Both the position numbers and the translations under genes were made by a program. A DNA stretch of 31,116 nt from an uncultured Prevotella sp. (GTDB lineage Bacteria; Bacteroidota; Bacteroidia; Bacteroidales; Bacteroidaceae): contig URRR01000030.1 of the NCBI GenBank assembly GCA_900550365.1, positions 1 through 31,116 of the forward strand. Reading direction: 5' to 3'. Below, piece by piece: positions 1 through 7,378 of this stretch (its first letter is position 1; each line of letters opens with the position of its first letter). A model generated the notes under the pieces. The model was not told the origin of the DNA, searched no databases, and saw only the letters and a program-made list of their open reading frames with translations.

Positions 1-76
1 AACACATAAATGCATATGTAAATCTTTTCAGTAAATAACGACTTTTTGTGTGAAGTAATTTCAGGCATAGTCATGC

Positions 77-263
77 CCAAATAGGGCTGATAGGACAAAT
101 AGGGCAGATAATCCGCCGGAACAGGGAGCCCCTCTCCATCTCTCCCCAGTGGGGAGAGGGACCGGAACAGGCTGAGGAATTAAGAATTAAGACGAATAGG
201 ACAAATGGGGCTGATAGGGCAAATGGGGCTGATAAGGCTGATAAGGCTGATAGGACAAATAAG
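77..263. repeat. 9-bp period array (GCTGATAGG / ACAAATRGG), interrupted by a hairpin repeat
   Basis: Eight consecutive 9-nt units fill 192-263, alternating GCTGATAGG/GCTGATAAG with ACAAATGGG-like words. Two and a half more units lie at 77-110. The stretch between them holds the CCCC-AGT-GGGG hairpin repeat at 125-164 and a short AATTAAG-rich piece. A 13-bp inverted repeat (AATCCGCCGGAAC at 110-122, GTTCCGGCGGATT at 270-282) brackets the second block. Bases 1-76 show nothing recognisable. A minus-strand reading frame across the array encodes only a repetitive hydrophobic peptide and is not called as a gene. Confidence 0.8.
125..164 (+). repeat. CCCC-AGT-GGGG hairpin repeat, copy 1
   Basis: First of four copies in the window (others near 486-519 inverted, 7379-7410 and 7439-7478). 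A lead-in of the form AGCCCCTCYCC is followed by a hairpin, here CTCTCCCC / GGGGAGAG with loop AGT, and then RGACC. The arms differ between copies (CTCTCCCC or CCTCCCC) while pairing is kept. No coding function is seen. Confidence 0.8.
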
Positions 264-290
264 CGACTCGTTCCGGCGGATTTGTTATCC

Positions 291-439
291 GGCAAATTGT
301 TTCCTTTTTATCGGATTGCAAATCCTTATATTCATACATGCGGATTACAAATCCGCATGAACGCAGGCAAATTGTTTCCTTTTTACGGATTGCAAATCCT
401 TATATTCATACATGCGGATTACAAATCCGCATGAACGCA
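291..439. repeat. Tandem 75/74-bp direct repeat with internal perfect palindromes
   Basis: 291-365 and 366-439 are nearly identical copies joined without a spacer; the second lacks one T in the TTTTTAtCGG stretch. Each carries a perfect 10-bp hairpin (CATGCGGATT, loop ACA, AATCCGCATG; at 337-359 and 411-433) and a second small inverted repeat around GGATTGCAAATCC. A third CGGAT/ATCCG pair lies just upstream at 276-290. The block is downstream of the efflux operon, whose last gene ends at 472 on the minus strand, so it would be in that transcript's 3' region. It may help end transcription, but no U-tract is obvious. Confidence 0.85.
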
Positions 440-471
440 GAACAAATATGCCTATTACTGATTAATAATTG

Positions 472-1695
472 TCAGTAGGTAATTTGGCTCCTCCCCACTG
501 GGGAGGCTGGGTGGGGCTTCTTTATCAAAAGTGTAATAACAAAATATATGGCTGTCTGTATCCACAGGGCGATGTATTCGGGACGGACGTCGTCGAGGAG
601 TGCGCCCATGGTGTTCATCTTTACGAAACCTCGTATGCCGTATGTCGACGGGAAAAGTGCTGATACCCACTGCCAGAACTCGGGGATGGCGCTCTGAGGC
701 CAGGACACGCCTGATATGAAAAGAAGGGGCACCGACGTGAACACTACCACGAGGATGATGTTCTCACGGTAACGTATGAGTTGGGCGAGAGACATAGAGA
801 AGAAGATGCACGCCAGGACATAAGGCAGCATGAACATGAAAAGGTCTGACGGATGTAACAGCGACGTGAAGCTAAACATGCGCGGCACAACGAGAGTGAT
901 GTAAGCTGAAATGACAGCGTAAATCATAAAATAGCATAAGGCTTGCCCTGTGATTCTGACTGTGAGACTGCTGTCGGAGGTGCTTATGACACCAGTCTGT
1001 CCGGAAGCAGTTGTGGCTGTGCTGTGCATCATTTCTCTTCTTGTGCCTCCGAGCATGCCCACACCGAGAAGCAGCGTCTGCTGTATGATGAGCATCAGCA
1101 CGCCGGGGATTATAAAGTTGCCGTAGCCTCCAGTTGAATTAAAGGTCTGAACCTCTTCAAAGTCGAGCGGCTTTGTGGTTATCTCGTCCTCACGGGCGGT
1201 CCAGTTGCCGGCACGCTCAATCTGGATTTTTGCGTTCATGTCGCCGGCAACGGCCGTGGCGGTCTGGAATATTGCCTTATAATAAAGCATGAAGCTCATG
1301 TCGCAGAACACGCTGACACGGCTTTGCTCCATGCGCATGACGTTAGTCTGGAAATCACGAGGCAGGTATATTGCGCCGAAGGCCTCCTGACGGCCAATCA
1401 TGTCTTTAGCCTCGTCAAGGCTGTTGCAGAAGCATGCCACCTTAGTGTCTGGCGAGGCGTCAATCCGGCGGACAAACTCACGGCTCATGTCGCTGCGCGA
1501 GAGGTCAACGACGGCCACGGGAACCTCACGCACCACCTCATTAGTGTAAATCCAGGAATAGAGCAGGGGATAGAGCAACGGCACGAGGATGAAGAATATT
1601 ATCACGCCCTCGTCTTTCCAGATAGCGCGCGTCTCGTCGGCGAACACGCGGCACAAGTCTGCAAACCATTGTGTTATCTTAACCCGAAATCCCAT
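472..1695 (-). CDS. ABC-2 type transporter permease (second permease of the efflux operon)
   Basis: Inner-membrane permease of the ABC-2 (YbhS/YbhR/YhhJ-like) family, 407 aa. One N-terminal membrane segment (about residues 29-50) is followed by a large periplasmic domain and a cluster of about five C-terminal membrane segments from about residue 190, the usual family layout. It is last in the minus-strand operon, 54 nt after the other permease, and the two probably pair to form the membrane part of a tripartite exporter with the HlyD and TolC neighbours. No ATPase lies in or next to the operon. The last 17 residues (KKPHPASPVGRSQITY and the residues before the stop) are encoded by an inverted copy of the CCCC-AGT-GGGG repeat, so the native C-terminus appears to have been replaced just after the last membrane segment. 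The substrate cannot be read from sequence. Confidence 0.88.
   Translation of the reverse strand: MGFRVKITQWFADLCRVFADETRAIWKDEGVIIFFILVPLLYPLLYSWIYTNEVVREVPVAVVDLSRSDMSREFVRRIDASPDTKVACFCNSLDEAKDMIGRQEAFGAIYLPRDFQTNVMRMEQSRVSVFCDMSFMLYYKAIFQTATAVAGDMNAKIQIERAGNWTAREDEITTKPLDFEEVQTFNSTGGYGNFIIPGVLMLIIQQTLLLGVGMLGGTRREMMHSTATTASGQTGVISTSDSSLTVRITGQALCYFMIYAVISAYITLVVPRMFSFTSLLHPSDLFMFMLPYVLACIFFSMSLAQLIRYRENIILVVVFTSVPLLFISGVSWPQSAIPEFWQWVSALFPSTYGIRGFVKMNTMGALLDDVRPEYIALWIQTAIYFVITLLIKKPHPASPVGRSQITY
486..519 (-). repeat. CCCC-AGT-GGGG hairpin repeat, copy 2, inside a coding region
   Basis: On the minus strand this reads AGCCCCACCCAG then CCTCCCC-AGT-GGGGAGG and GAGCC, the same layout as copies 1, 3 and 4. 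It lies within the final codons of the permease at 472-1695 and supplies most of its C-terminal tail. Confidence 0.78.
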
Positions 1696-1749
1696 TGTTT
1701 ATTGTGTTATCGTATTACAACTGCCGTGCCACGGGCGGCGGAAAGGCCG

Positions 1750-2913
1750 TCAGGGCATATACTGGTATGTCAGAAGAGACTTCTTTATGCGCCCCGTCAT
1801 GAGCAGCGGCAGGGCGGCAAATATTATCAGTGCGGCCACGTAAGGCCACGAATAGTCAAGCGAATAGCCGTTGAATATGTTGAGCTGGTAAATCATGTAA
1901 TAATGCCTCAGCGGGAAAAGCAGGGCTATGGCCTTAATCTCAGAGTCCATGGCAGAGAGCGGAAAGGCCGTTCCGGAGAGCGAATAGCTGAGCACGGCCC
2001 ACAGACAGCAGACGCTCATTGACATTCTCAACGACGGCACTGCGCCGAAGACGAAGATGCCGAAGCCCTGGGACGAGAGCACCGAGAGCAGTCCGAGAAG
2101 GACGATGTAACCCGTGCCGCCGGGATGAGGGAAGTGAAGAATGCCGAAGACATAGAACATGTAGCCGTACATTATGAGAAGGAACGTGAGCGTCTGGGGC
2201 AGCATCTTTCCTGCAAGAGCAACGTAAATATTGTTGCCCGAGGCACTGAGCCACTCACGTGCGGAGTTGAATTTCAGTTCGGTGCCTATCGAGTAAGCCG
2301 TAACGATGAAGATAAACAGCATGATGCAGCCGGGGATGAGCATCGTGTTAAGGTAGACGCTGTAGTTCACGGTGGGGTTGTTAACCGTGTGAAGGTCAAC
2401 AACTATGGGCTGCAGAAAGCTCATCACCTGCTCCTCGGTAAGTCCTTTGGCGGTGAGCAACGACGCCCCTACACCGGCCGAGCCGAGCGTAGCGACAGTC
2501 TTAAGGTCACGGTAGAGCAGCGCTCCGGCCGTGTAAGACGTGGTGCTGTAATAAAACGAAATCTTCGGCTGACGCATGGAGAGCAGTTCATCAGTAGTGC
2601 CTTCGGGGATATAGAGGAACGCGTAAATCCTGTTACGCTGCATGTCGCGGCGCGCCTCGGCCACGCCGGCGTATCTCTTTACTATCTTGGTAGACTGGAA
2701 GGCGTCAAGCTTGCGCACGAGCGACCGTGTGGTAGGCGTATTGTCGAGGTCGACCACGCCCACGGGCATGTCAACGGGCTGTCCGCCGGACATCAGCGAG
2801 GTGAAGAACACCGTCACGACAACCGGCAAGACGACCATGCAGAACAGGTACATCCTGTTTTTCCGCATTATGCCCAACTCACGTCTTGCTACCTGCAGCA
2901 ACCTTGCAAACAT
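1750..2913 (-). CDS. ABC-2 type transporter permease (first permease of the efflux operon)
   Basis: 387-aa inner-membrane permease, paralogous to the gene at 472-1695. A membrane segment at about residues 20-42 is followed by a periplasmic region with the motif VGVVDLDNTPTTR, matching VAVVDLSRSDMSR in the partner, and then five to six C-terminal membrane segments. Its start is 2 nt past the stop of the HlyD-family gene, so the two are almost certainly cotranscribed and translationally coupled. Two homologous permeases beside an adaptor and a TolC protein fit a drug or metabolite exporter of the YhiI/YhhJ type. The ATP-binding subunit expected for such systems is absent, so it must be supplied from elsewhere or is not needed. 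Confidence 0.88.
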   Translation of the reverse strand: MFARLLQVARRELGIMRKNRMYLFCMVVLPVVVTVFFTSLMSGGQPVDMPVGVVDLDNTPTTRSLVRKLDAFQSTKIVKRYAGVAEARRDMQRNRIYAFLYIPEGTTDELLSMRQPKISFYYSTTSYTAGALLYRDLKTVATLGSAGVGASLLTAKGLTEEQVMSFLQPIVVDLHTVNNPTVNYSVYLNTMLIPGCIMLFIFIVTAYSIGTELKFNSAREWLSASGNNIYVALAGKMLPQTLTFLLIMYGYMFYVFGILHFPHPGGTGYIVLLGLLSVLSSQGFGIFVFGAVPSLRMSMSVCCLWAVLSYSLSGTAFPLSAMDSEIKAIALLFPLRHYYMIYQLNIFNGYSLDYSWPYVAALIIFAALPLLMTGRIKKSLLTYQYMP

Positions 2914-2915
2914 GC

Positions 2916-3902
2916 CTATTCCTTTATAATAAGTGACATCCCGGGACGAAGGCCGTCAAGCTTGTCAATCGGGCGCGCCTTTACCTCAAACGTCTTAAGG
3001 TCATACTGGCCGTTGGTCTTTGTGGCTTTCCACACGGCATAGCTGCCCTCATCCTTAATATAATAAACCTTCATGCGGATATCCTTGTTGAAGGCGGGGC
3101 AGTATGCGGTGAACGTATCGCCCACCTTAAGCCCGCGGAGCTGGTCTTCACGGACATTGAACGTGCCCCATACGTCGTTCATAATGGATATGCTCATTAT
3201 CGGCGAGCCTGCGCCTACAAGCTCACCCGGCTTCGGATAAACGTCGCTTACCTCACCTTCCATCTGCGCCGTCTGCACAGTCTCACGGATGTACGAGTTA
3301 ACCTCCTGCACGGCGCCCTGCGCACGCCTTACCTGGGCGGCCGCGGCCTCACGCTCCTCACGGCGTGCGCCGGCCACGGCCATGTCATACTGGCTCTTGG
3401 CGGCCTTGGCCTGAGCCTCCATGGCCTTGTAGTTAGCGTAAGCCTCGTCACGCTTCTGCGCCGTCATCACGCCTTCGTCGAACAGCCGCTGCACACGTCC
3501 GTATGACTTCTCGGCTATCTCAAGGCCGGCCTTGGCCTGCTGCCACACTTCAAATGCACCGCGAACCTGCTCGCGGCGGGCGCCGTTGTCGGCCATCTCG
3601 CTAAGTGCGGCGGCAGCGCTCTCGGCACTTACGGCCTGAGCCTTCTTGGCCTCAATGTCAGGCGCGTCAAGTATTGCGAGCGTGTCGCCAACCTTGACAT
3701 AGTCGCCTTCCTGCACGCAAAGCTCGAGGATACGGCCCGGAACCTTGCTCGAAACACGGTATTCAGACACCTCTATCTCGCCCTGAATCACGTCGGGAGT
3801 GCGTCCGAAGCACAGAAACCCGATTATTCCAACGATTGCCACGACGGCCGCAAAGCAAGCCGTGGCTATCAGAATGTTCCTATGTTGCGATTTATCTGCC
3901 AT
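2916..3902 (-). CDS. HlyD-family periplasmic adaptor (membrane fusion protein)
   Basis: 328 aa with one N-terminal membrane anchor (about residues 9-31, ending near FLCFGR). A first half-lipoyl segment follows (VSSKVPGRILELCVQEGDYVKVGDTLAIL, abbreviated: VPGRI...GDYVKVGDTL at about 52-76). A long Ala/Glu/Lys-rich coiled-coil hairpin covers about 85-200, then the second lipoyl half and a beta-barrel (VSDVYPKPGELVGAGSPI onward). This is the usual order for adaptors that link inner-membrane permeases to TolC across the periplasm. It sits between the TolC gene (115 nt upstream) and the permeases (2 nt downstream). The short 328-aa size and short coiled coil resemble YbhG/YhiI-type adaptors rather than RND adaptors. 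Confidence 0.92.
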   Translation of the reverse strand: MADKSQHRNILIATACFAAVVAIVGIIGFLCFGRTPDVIQGEIEVSEYRVSSKVPGRILELCVQEGDYVKVGDTLAILDAPDIEAKKAQAVSAESAAAALSEMADNGARREQVRGAFEVWQQAKAGLEIAEKSYGRVQRLFDEGVMTAQKRDEAYANYKAMEAQAKAAKSQYDMAVAGARREEREAAAAQVRRAQGAVQEVNSYIRETVQTAQMEGEVSDVYPKPGELVGAGSPIMSISIMNDVWGTFNVREDQLRGLKVGDTFTAYCPAFNKDIRMKVYYIKDEGSYAVWKATKTNGQYDLKTFEVKARPIDKLDGLRPGMSLIIKE

Positions 3903-4017
3903 GCTGTTAATTGTTTTTACGGGTTACCTCAGTGGCGTGCGGCCTGTCAAGTAAGTGCCGTAAGCCTTATGCTGTACCCCTTTTTGTCGTTATTATGGTT
4001 ATTTCTTTTCTTATTTA

Positions 4018-5508
4018 TCAGTACAGTTCCTCACCCAAGACTTTCTTCAGGTTGGCATGCGACAGCTTCACGTCGATACCCGCGTCAATCTTTTGCGAGC
4101 AGGCCTGAAGCCAGGCTGTCTGTGCGGCCATGACGTCAGTAACGTCCATTACGCCCTCCTTGAAGCCGAGATTGGCACATCTGAGATTCTCCTCAGCCTG
4201 CTCTATGTTCTTCTGTGCCATGGCAAGACGCTTGTTGGCCTCGGTCACTTTGAACGTGCTCTGGTTAACCTGCAGCTCCACCTTCTCGCGGGCTTCGTCA
4301 AGTTCAAGCATGGCTATGCTCGTGGCCGTCTTGCCCGCACGTATCTTATAGGTGCTTTCAAACCAGTTCCATACAGGTATTCTTACGACCACTCCGATGT
4401 TCCATACGCCTGAGAATTTTCTTTCAAAACCGTTGAACAGTGAAGGATTAGTTGCGAGGAAGCCTCCCGTGAGTGCTATCTGTGGAAGGTATCCGGCACG
4501 TATGAGCTTTGTTGACTGGCGGCTGATGTCAACTGCATTCTGCAGCATTTTCAGTTCGGCGCGGTTCTCCTGTGCCGCTTCAACGGAGGCTACGGGAGCC
4601 TCGCCGTCAGCGGTGTCAATGTTGCTGTCCTCATCGGCAAGTGTCAGTCTGTCACTGATAGTAATTCCGCACAGCTGGCACAGCAACATCTTGGCAAGTG
4701 AGAGGCCGTTGTCAACCTGGGTGAGCTGCATCTCGGCCTCGTTGACCTTTACTGACACCTTCAGACCGTCGGCTCTGGTGGCCACGCCCTCCTTTATCAT
4801 CTTGTCAACATCGCTGTCAAGCTTTTTCACAAGTTCAAGATAGCTCGTGGCGAGCTTCTGCTTATGCCTTAGCGACACTACTGTCCAGTAAGCGTTGTCA
4901 ACGTCGTAAATGATGTTCTGACGCCGGTTCAGCAGGTCGTTGGCTGCAAGTTCCTCGTTGATGTCGGCTATCTTGTTGGCTGTCACGATGCTGCCGCCCA
5001 TGTAGATAGGCTGTGTGAGCATCACGGAAGCCGTGAAGAAGTTACGGGTATCGGTCTTGAAAGCGTCGTTAATGGTCTGTCCCAGCTTGTTGCCGGCCTG
5101 TTCCAGACCGGGCATGGTCTTCTCTGCTATGCCGGCGAGTGCCTCGGCCGTCTGCGGCGTTATGATGCCCTGTCCGGCCATTTCGCTGATTATAGACGAC
5201 ATGCTGTTGCCCAGTTGGCCGGCCGCGCTGGTTCCGAGGCTGCCCAGCGCGCTTTTCTGTCCGTCGTTGAGAATGGATATCTCACGGCTGGTAAACTGGT
5301 AGCCGCCGAGCACGTCGACGCGTGGCAGGTACTTGGTGCGCGCCGCCTTGCGTACATCTTGCGCCACGTCCTGCTTCAGCCGGGATATGGCAAGCTGCTT
5401 ATTGTTGCGCAGCGCCATGGCACGGCAACTGTCCAATGACAGTGCCTGCTGGGCATTGGCCTGTGACACGGCGCATGCAAGCATGATGAGTATTGGCACG
5501 TGTTTCAT
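4018..5508 (-). CDS. TolC-family outer-membrane efflux protein
   Basis: 496 aa with a cleavable signal peptide ending near residues 19-20 (VSQANAQQ). The protein is helix-rich with the internal two-fold repeat of the TolC/OEP family: the first repeat begins at LSLDSCRAMALRNNKQL (about 23-40), the second near about 275-300. A segment around residues 85-155 is enlarged and Gly/Ala-rich (TSAAGQLGNSM, QAGNKLGQTINDA), as in many Bacteroidetes members. It should form the outer-membrane and periplasmic exit duct for the exporter encoded by the next three genes. It is separated from the upstream coiled-coil gene by a 149-nt gap containing a large inverted repeat, which could set the relative level of the two parts of the operon. 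Confidence 0.92.
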   Translation of the reverse strand: MKHVPILIMLACAVSQANAQQALSLDSCRAMALRNNKQLAISRLKQDVAQDVRKAARTKYLPRVDVLGGYQFTSREISILNDGQKSALGSLGTSAAGQLGNSMSSIISEMAGQGIITPQTAEALAGIAEKTMPGLEQAGNKLGQTINDAFKTDTRNFFTASVMLTQPIYMGGSIVTANKIADINEELAANDLLNRRQNIIYDVDNAYWTVVSLRHKQKLATSYLELVKKLDSDVDKMIKEGVATRADGLKVSVKVNEAEMQLTQVDNGLSLAKMLLCQLCGITISDRLTLADEDSNIDTADGEAPVASVEAAQENRAELKMLQNAVDISRQSTKLIRAGYLPQIALTGGFLATNPSLFNGFERKFSGVWNIGVVVRIPVWNWFESTYKIRAGKTATSIAMLELDEAREKVELQVNQSTFKVTEANKRLAMAQKNIEQAEENLRCANLGFKEGVMDVTDVMAAQTAWLQACSQKIDAGIDVKLSHANLKKVLGEELY

Positions 5509-5542
5509 AATATCCTGTTTTATCTTAGTAGGTGTAATGAGC

Positions 5543-5624
5543 GGAGGAGCAAGCAGACGTGGCCTGTCTGCCGACCTGCCCCGTGCCGTAGCCGCTTTAC
5601 GGCGGCCGGTCTGCTTGCTCCTCC
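5543..5624 (-). promoter_or_regulatory. Large structured inverted repeat in the leader of the TolC gene
   Basis: A perfect 16-bp stem is formed by GGAGGAGCAAGCAGAC (5543-5558) and GTCTGCTTGCTCCTCC (5609-5624). The 50-nt interior contains further pairing, for example GCCG-CTTTA-CGGC at about 5591-5603. No run of T follows on either strand, so a simple intrinsic terminator is not supported. It lies between the coiled-coil gene and tolC in the same transcription direction. A partial terminator, an RNA-processing site or a protein-binding structure are all possible. Confidence 0.65.
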
Positions 5625-5657
5625 CTTTCGTTATAGCCTTGTTGCTCCTTGTTCTTG

Positions 5658-6530
5658 TCAGTCGAAGGTGAAGTTCCTTGAGCCGATCATGTTGCCGTCG
5701 GCAAAGATGCTGACGTTATATGTGCCCTCACCAAGGAACTCGTTTACCGTCCAATAGGTAGTAACGGGAGTCTCGTTACCGGTGTATTCGATTGTTTTCT
5801 TCATTGAATATTGCAGGTTGCGGTTCTCGTAGGGGAATGTTCCTCCGGCAGAGAGCACTGAGCCTGTAGGCGTTGTGATGCGCACGTAGACGGTTTTTGT
5901 ACCGTTGGATGCGGTAACGTTCTTCGCGATGTTGAAGTTTACCTGTATCGTCTTACATCTCTTGAGATTCTTCGTAGCCTTGCCGCGCTTGTTTTTCAGG
6001 GTCATTGATATGCCCGTGGCGTCGAGCTGCGCCGCAATGGCAACCTTCTCAGACAGTGTCTGCTTGTCGGCGTTGAGGCCCTGTATCTGCCTTGTGGCCT
6101 CGGCATACTGCCCTTTTACGCGCGTGTTCTCCTCAGTCAGGTTCTGGTTGAGGCGGTTGAGCGAGTCAATCTCGAGCACATAGCTGCGTATGACGGCGCG
6201 GCATGTGGCCAGCTCTTTCTTCAGGCGGGCTATCTCGCGTGCGTCTGAGGCCTTTACGTTACGCAGCTCTTCGAGCAGTTTCTCGGTCTTCAGCTGCTCT
6301 TGTGTGAGCTGTTCTATTATGGAGTCATTATTTATCTGGGTTTTCAGTTCGCTGTACTGGTCGGCAAACATCTGGTACTCGTTCTCCATTTCTTTCTTGT
6401 CGAGCTCGGCCAGTTCCTGCATGTCTTTGTTTGCCTGTTTCTGATTGTTAAGACTTATCGCAAGATACACTATGCCACCGATTAGCAGCAGTCCTACTAT
6501 TACAGAGGGAATGATAAATTTCTTATTCAT
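5658..6530 (-). CDS. Membrane-anchored coiled-coil protein of unknown function, first gene of the efflux operon
   Basis: 290 aa. One N-terminal membrane segment (about residues 7-27) is followed by a long Glu/Lys/Gln-rich coiled coil (about 30-165), and then by a compact, probably beta-rich C-terminal domain (about 185-290, with VYVRITTPTGSVLSAGG and GEGTYNVSIFADG). The arrangement places the coil and the terminal domain in the periplasm. It is the promoter-proximal gene of the unit that continues with tolC, the adaptor and the permeases, although a 149-nt structured gap follows it. Similar proteins of unknown function occur in Bacteroidetes; I do not recognise a named family. A structural or assembly role at the cell envelope is possible but not shown by sequence. 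Confidence 0.75.
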   Translation of the reverse strand: MNKKFIIPSVIVGLLLIGGIVYLAISLNNQKQANKDMQELAELDKKEMENEYQMFADQYSELKTQINNDSIIEQLTQEQLKTEKLLEELRNVKASDAREIARLKKELATCRAVIRSYVLEIDSLNRLNQNLTEENTRVKGQYAEATRQIQGLNADKQTLSEKVAIAAQLDATGISMTLKNKRGKATKNLKRCKTIQVNFNIAKNVTASNGTKTVYVRITTPTGSVLSAGGTFPYENRNLQYSMKKTIEYTGNETPVTTYWTVNEFLGEGTYNVSIFADGNMIGSRNFTFD

Positions 6531-6580
6531 TGTTTATTATTTGTTTCTGCTTAACGTTTTTTGTGAATGTTACTACCATG

Positions 6581-6612
6581 CAAAAATAGCCTATTTATCT
6601 TAAATGCGCAAA
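6581..6612 (-). promoter_or_regulatory. Bacteroidetes-type promoter of the efflux operon
   Basis: On the minus strand TTTG (6609-6612) is followed after exactly 20 nt by TATTTTTG (6581-6588), a full match to the primary sigma consensus TTTG-N19/21-TAnnTTTG. The start codon of the coiled-coil gene is 51 nt beyond the -7 box. Confidence 0.75.
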
Positions 6613-6707
6613 AAAATCATCGGGTATAAGTTTTATGTACGGCAAATTTAGCAATTTCACCGACTTTTTGAACAAAATTAAAAAGTTTTTATTATGTTTG
6701 TTGACAA

Positions 6708-6788
6708 GAATATAGGATGCGGCTCGTCAAAAATCAAATAGAAAACTGCGTTTTCATTTGTATTTGCGCTCGCCTTTCACTATATTTG
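6708..6788 (+). repeat. 81-nt promoter-like repeat, copy 1 (faces cydAB)
   Basis: Starts GAATATAGGATGCGGCTCG, has the central hairpin CAAAT-A-GAAAAC-TGC-GTTTTC-ATTTG, and ends CTATATTTG. The ends AATATAG and CTATATT are complementary. The right end is a full promoter match: TTTG (6757-6760), 20 nt, TATATTTG (6781-6788). The second copy begins 7 nt later. Two further copies lie inverted at 11656-11736 and 11744-11824. Confidence 0.85.
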
Positions 6789-6795
6789 AATGCTC

Positions 6796-6876
6796 GAATA
6801 TAGGATGCGGCTCGGCAAAAATCAAATAGAAAACTGCGTTTTCATTTGCTTTTGCGCTCACCTTTCACTATATTTG
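6796..6876 (+). repeat. 81-nt promoter-like repeat, copy 2 (faces cydAB)
   Basis: Same length as copy 1 and differs from it at only a few positions. TTTG (6845-6848), 20 nt and TATATTTG (6869-6876) again match the Bacteroidetes promoter. If active, transcription would start near 6882 and read through the hairpin array at 6945-7040 into the DUF4492-cydAB genes, giving a leader of about 265 nt. Confidence 0.85.
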
Positions 6877-6944
6877 TAACCGGATTGTAAAATGTTATTA
6901 TGCCTGTGGCCGGTATGCTGACGGTCAGGCGTAAAATTAGAGGT

Positions 6945-7040
6945 GGCAAAACGGCGTGTAAAAGACGGTCAAACGCCTGCTGAAAGACGGTCTTTCGGCG
7001 TGCAAAAGACGGCCTTTTGGTTTGTAACTAAACGCGTCAT
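6945..7040 (+). repeat. AAAGACGGCCTTTT hairpin array, copy 1
   Basis: About four short imperfect palindromic units with period roughly 20-27 nt, built on GTAAAAGACGGTC and GCAAAAGACGGCCTTTTGG, ending GTTTGTAACTAAACGCGTC. The copy at 27814-27935 ends in the same kind of tail (TTGTAACTTAATGCGTC). The rest of 6531-7148 contains the efflux promoter, the two 81-nt repeats and short AT-rich DNA; no further gene is seen. Small overlapping frames on both strands here follow the repeat and are not called. Confidence 0.75.
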
Positions 7041-7148
7041 AAATGCTTATGAAATGTTCCTGAGGAGCCGGTCTGCGTGTCAGGCTGTAAGCAAAAGGAG
7101 ACTGAAAAGTTACAGATTTTGCTCCCTTGTACTGAAAACACATGTGAT

Positions 7149-7355
7149 ATGATTAAACGTATAATTAATTTTTATTATGAAGGGTTCACTAATATGAAGA
7201 CCGGTAAGACGCTGTGGCTGGTCGTCATCGTGAAACTCATCGTGATATTCGTAGTGCTCAAGCTTTTCTTCATGCCTGACATACTGAGTGAGAGGGCAGG
7301 GGATGGCAATGAGCCTGACTATATTATGCAGCGCCTAAACGACCTGGCGGAATGA
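7149..7355 (+). CDS. DUF4492 small membrane protein preceding cydA
   Basis: 68 aa. I place the start at the ATG opening MIKRIINFYYEGFTNM, because that is where the DUF4492 family begins; an upstream in-frame ATG at 7077 would add 24 residues without family character. One hydrophobic membrane segment (about residues 21-43, TLWLVVIVKLIVIFVVLKLF) follows a basic/aromatic N-terminus, and the tail is short and acidic. In Bacteroidetes this family is typically found directly upstream of the cytochrome bd genes, as here. A role as a small accessory subunit or assembly factor of the oxidase, comparable to CydX in Escherichia coli, is an inference from position and size. The gap to cydA (204 nt) holds two hairpin repeats. 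Confidence 0.82.
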   Translation: MIKRIINFYYEGFTNMKTGKTLWLVVIVKLIVIFVVLKLFFMPDILSERAGDGNEPDYIMQRLNDLAE

Positions 7356-7378
7356 AAGAAGTCAAGAATTAAGAAAAA

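Noticed and set aside
71..295. 74-aa minus-strand frame with repetitive Leu/Ser/Ala/Phe residues
   Set aside because: It is the translation of the 9-bp array and the hairpin repeat; the periodic hydrophobic sequence comes from the repeat, with no gene-like features.
1324..2022. 232-aa plus-strand frame across the two permeases
   Set aside because: It is antisense to both recognisable permease genes and rich in His/Cys/Arg, typical of a shadow frame.
5543..5624. Ordinary intrinsic terminator
   Set aside because: The loop is 50 nt and no T run follows on either strand, so it was kept as an unexplained structure.
7077..7148. Upstream start for the DUF4492 gene
   Set aside because: The extra 24 residues have no family character; the family begins at MIKRI.
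6937..7152. Overlapping 64-69-aa frames on both strands
   Set aside because: They translate the AAAGACGGCCTTTT hairpin array and clash with the DUF4492 start region.
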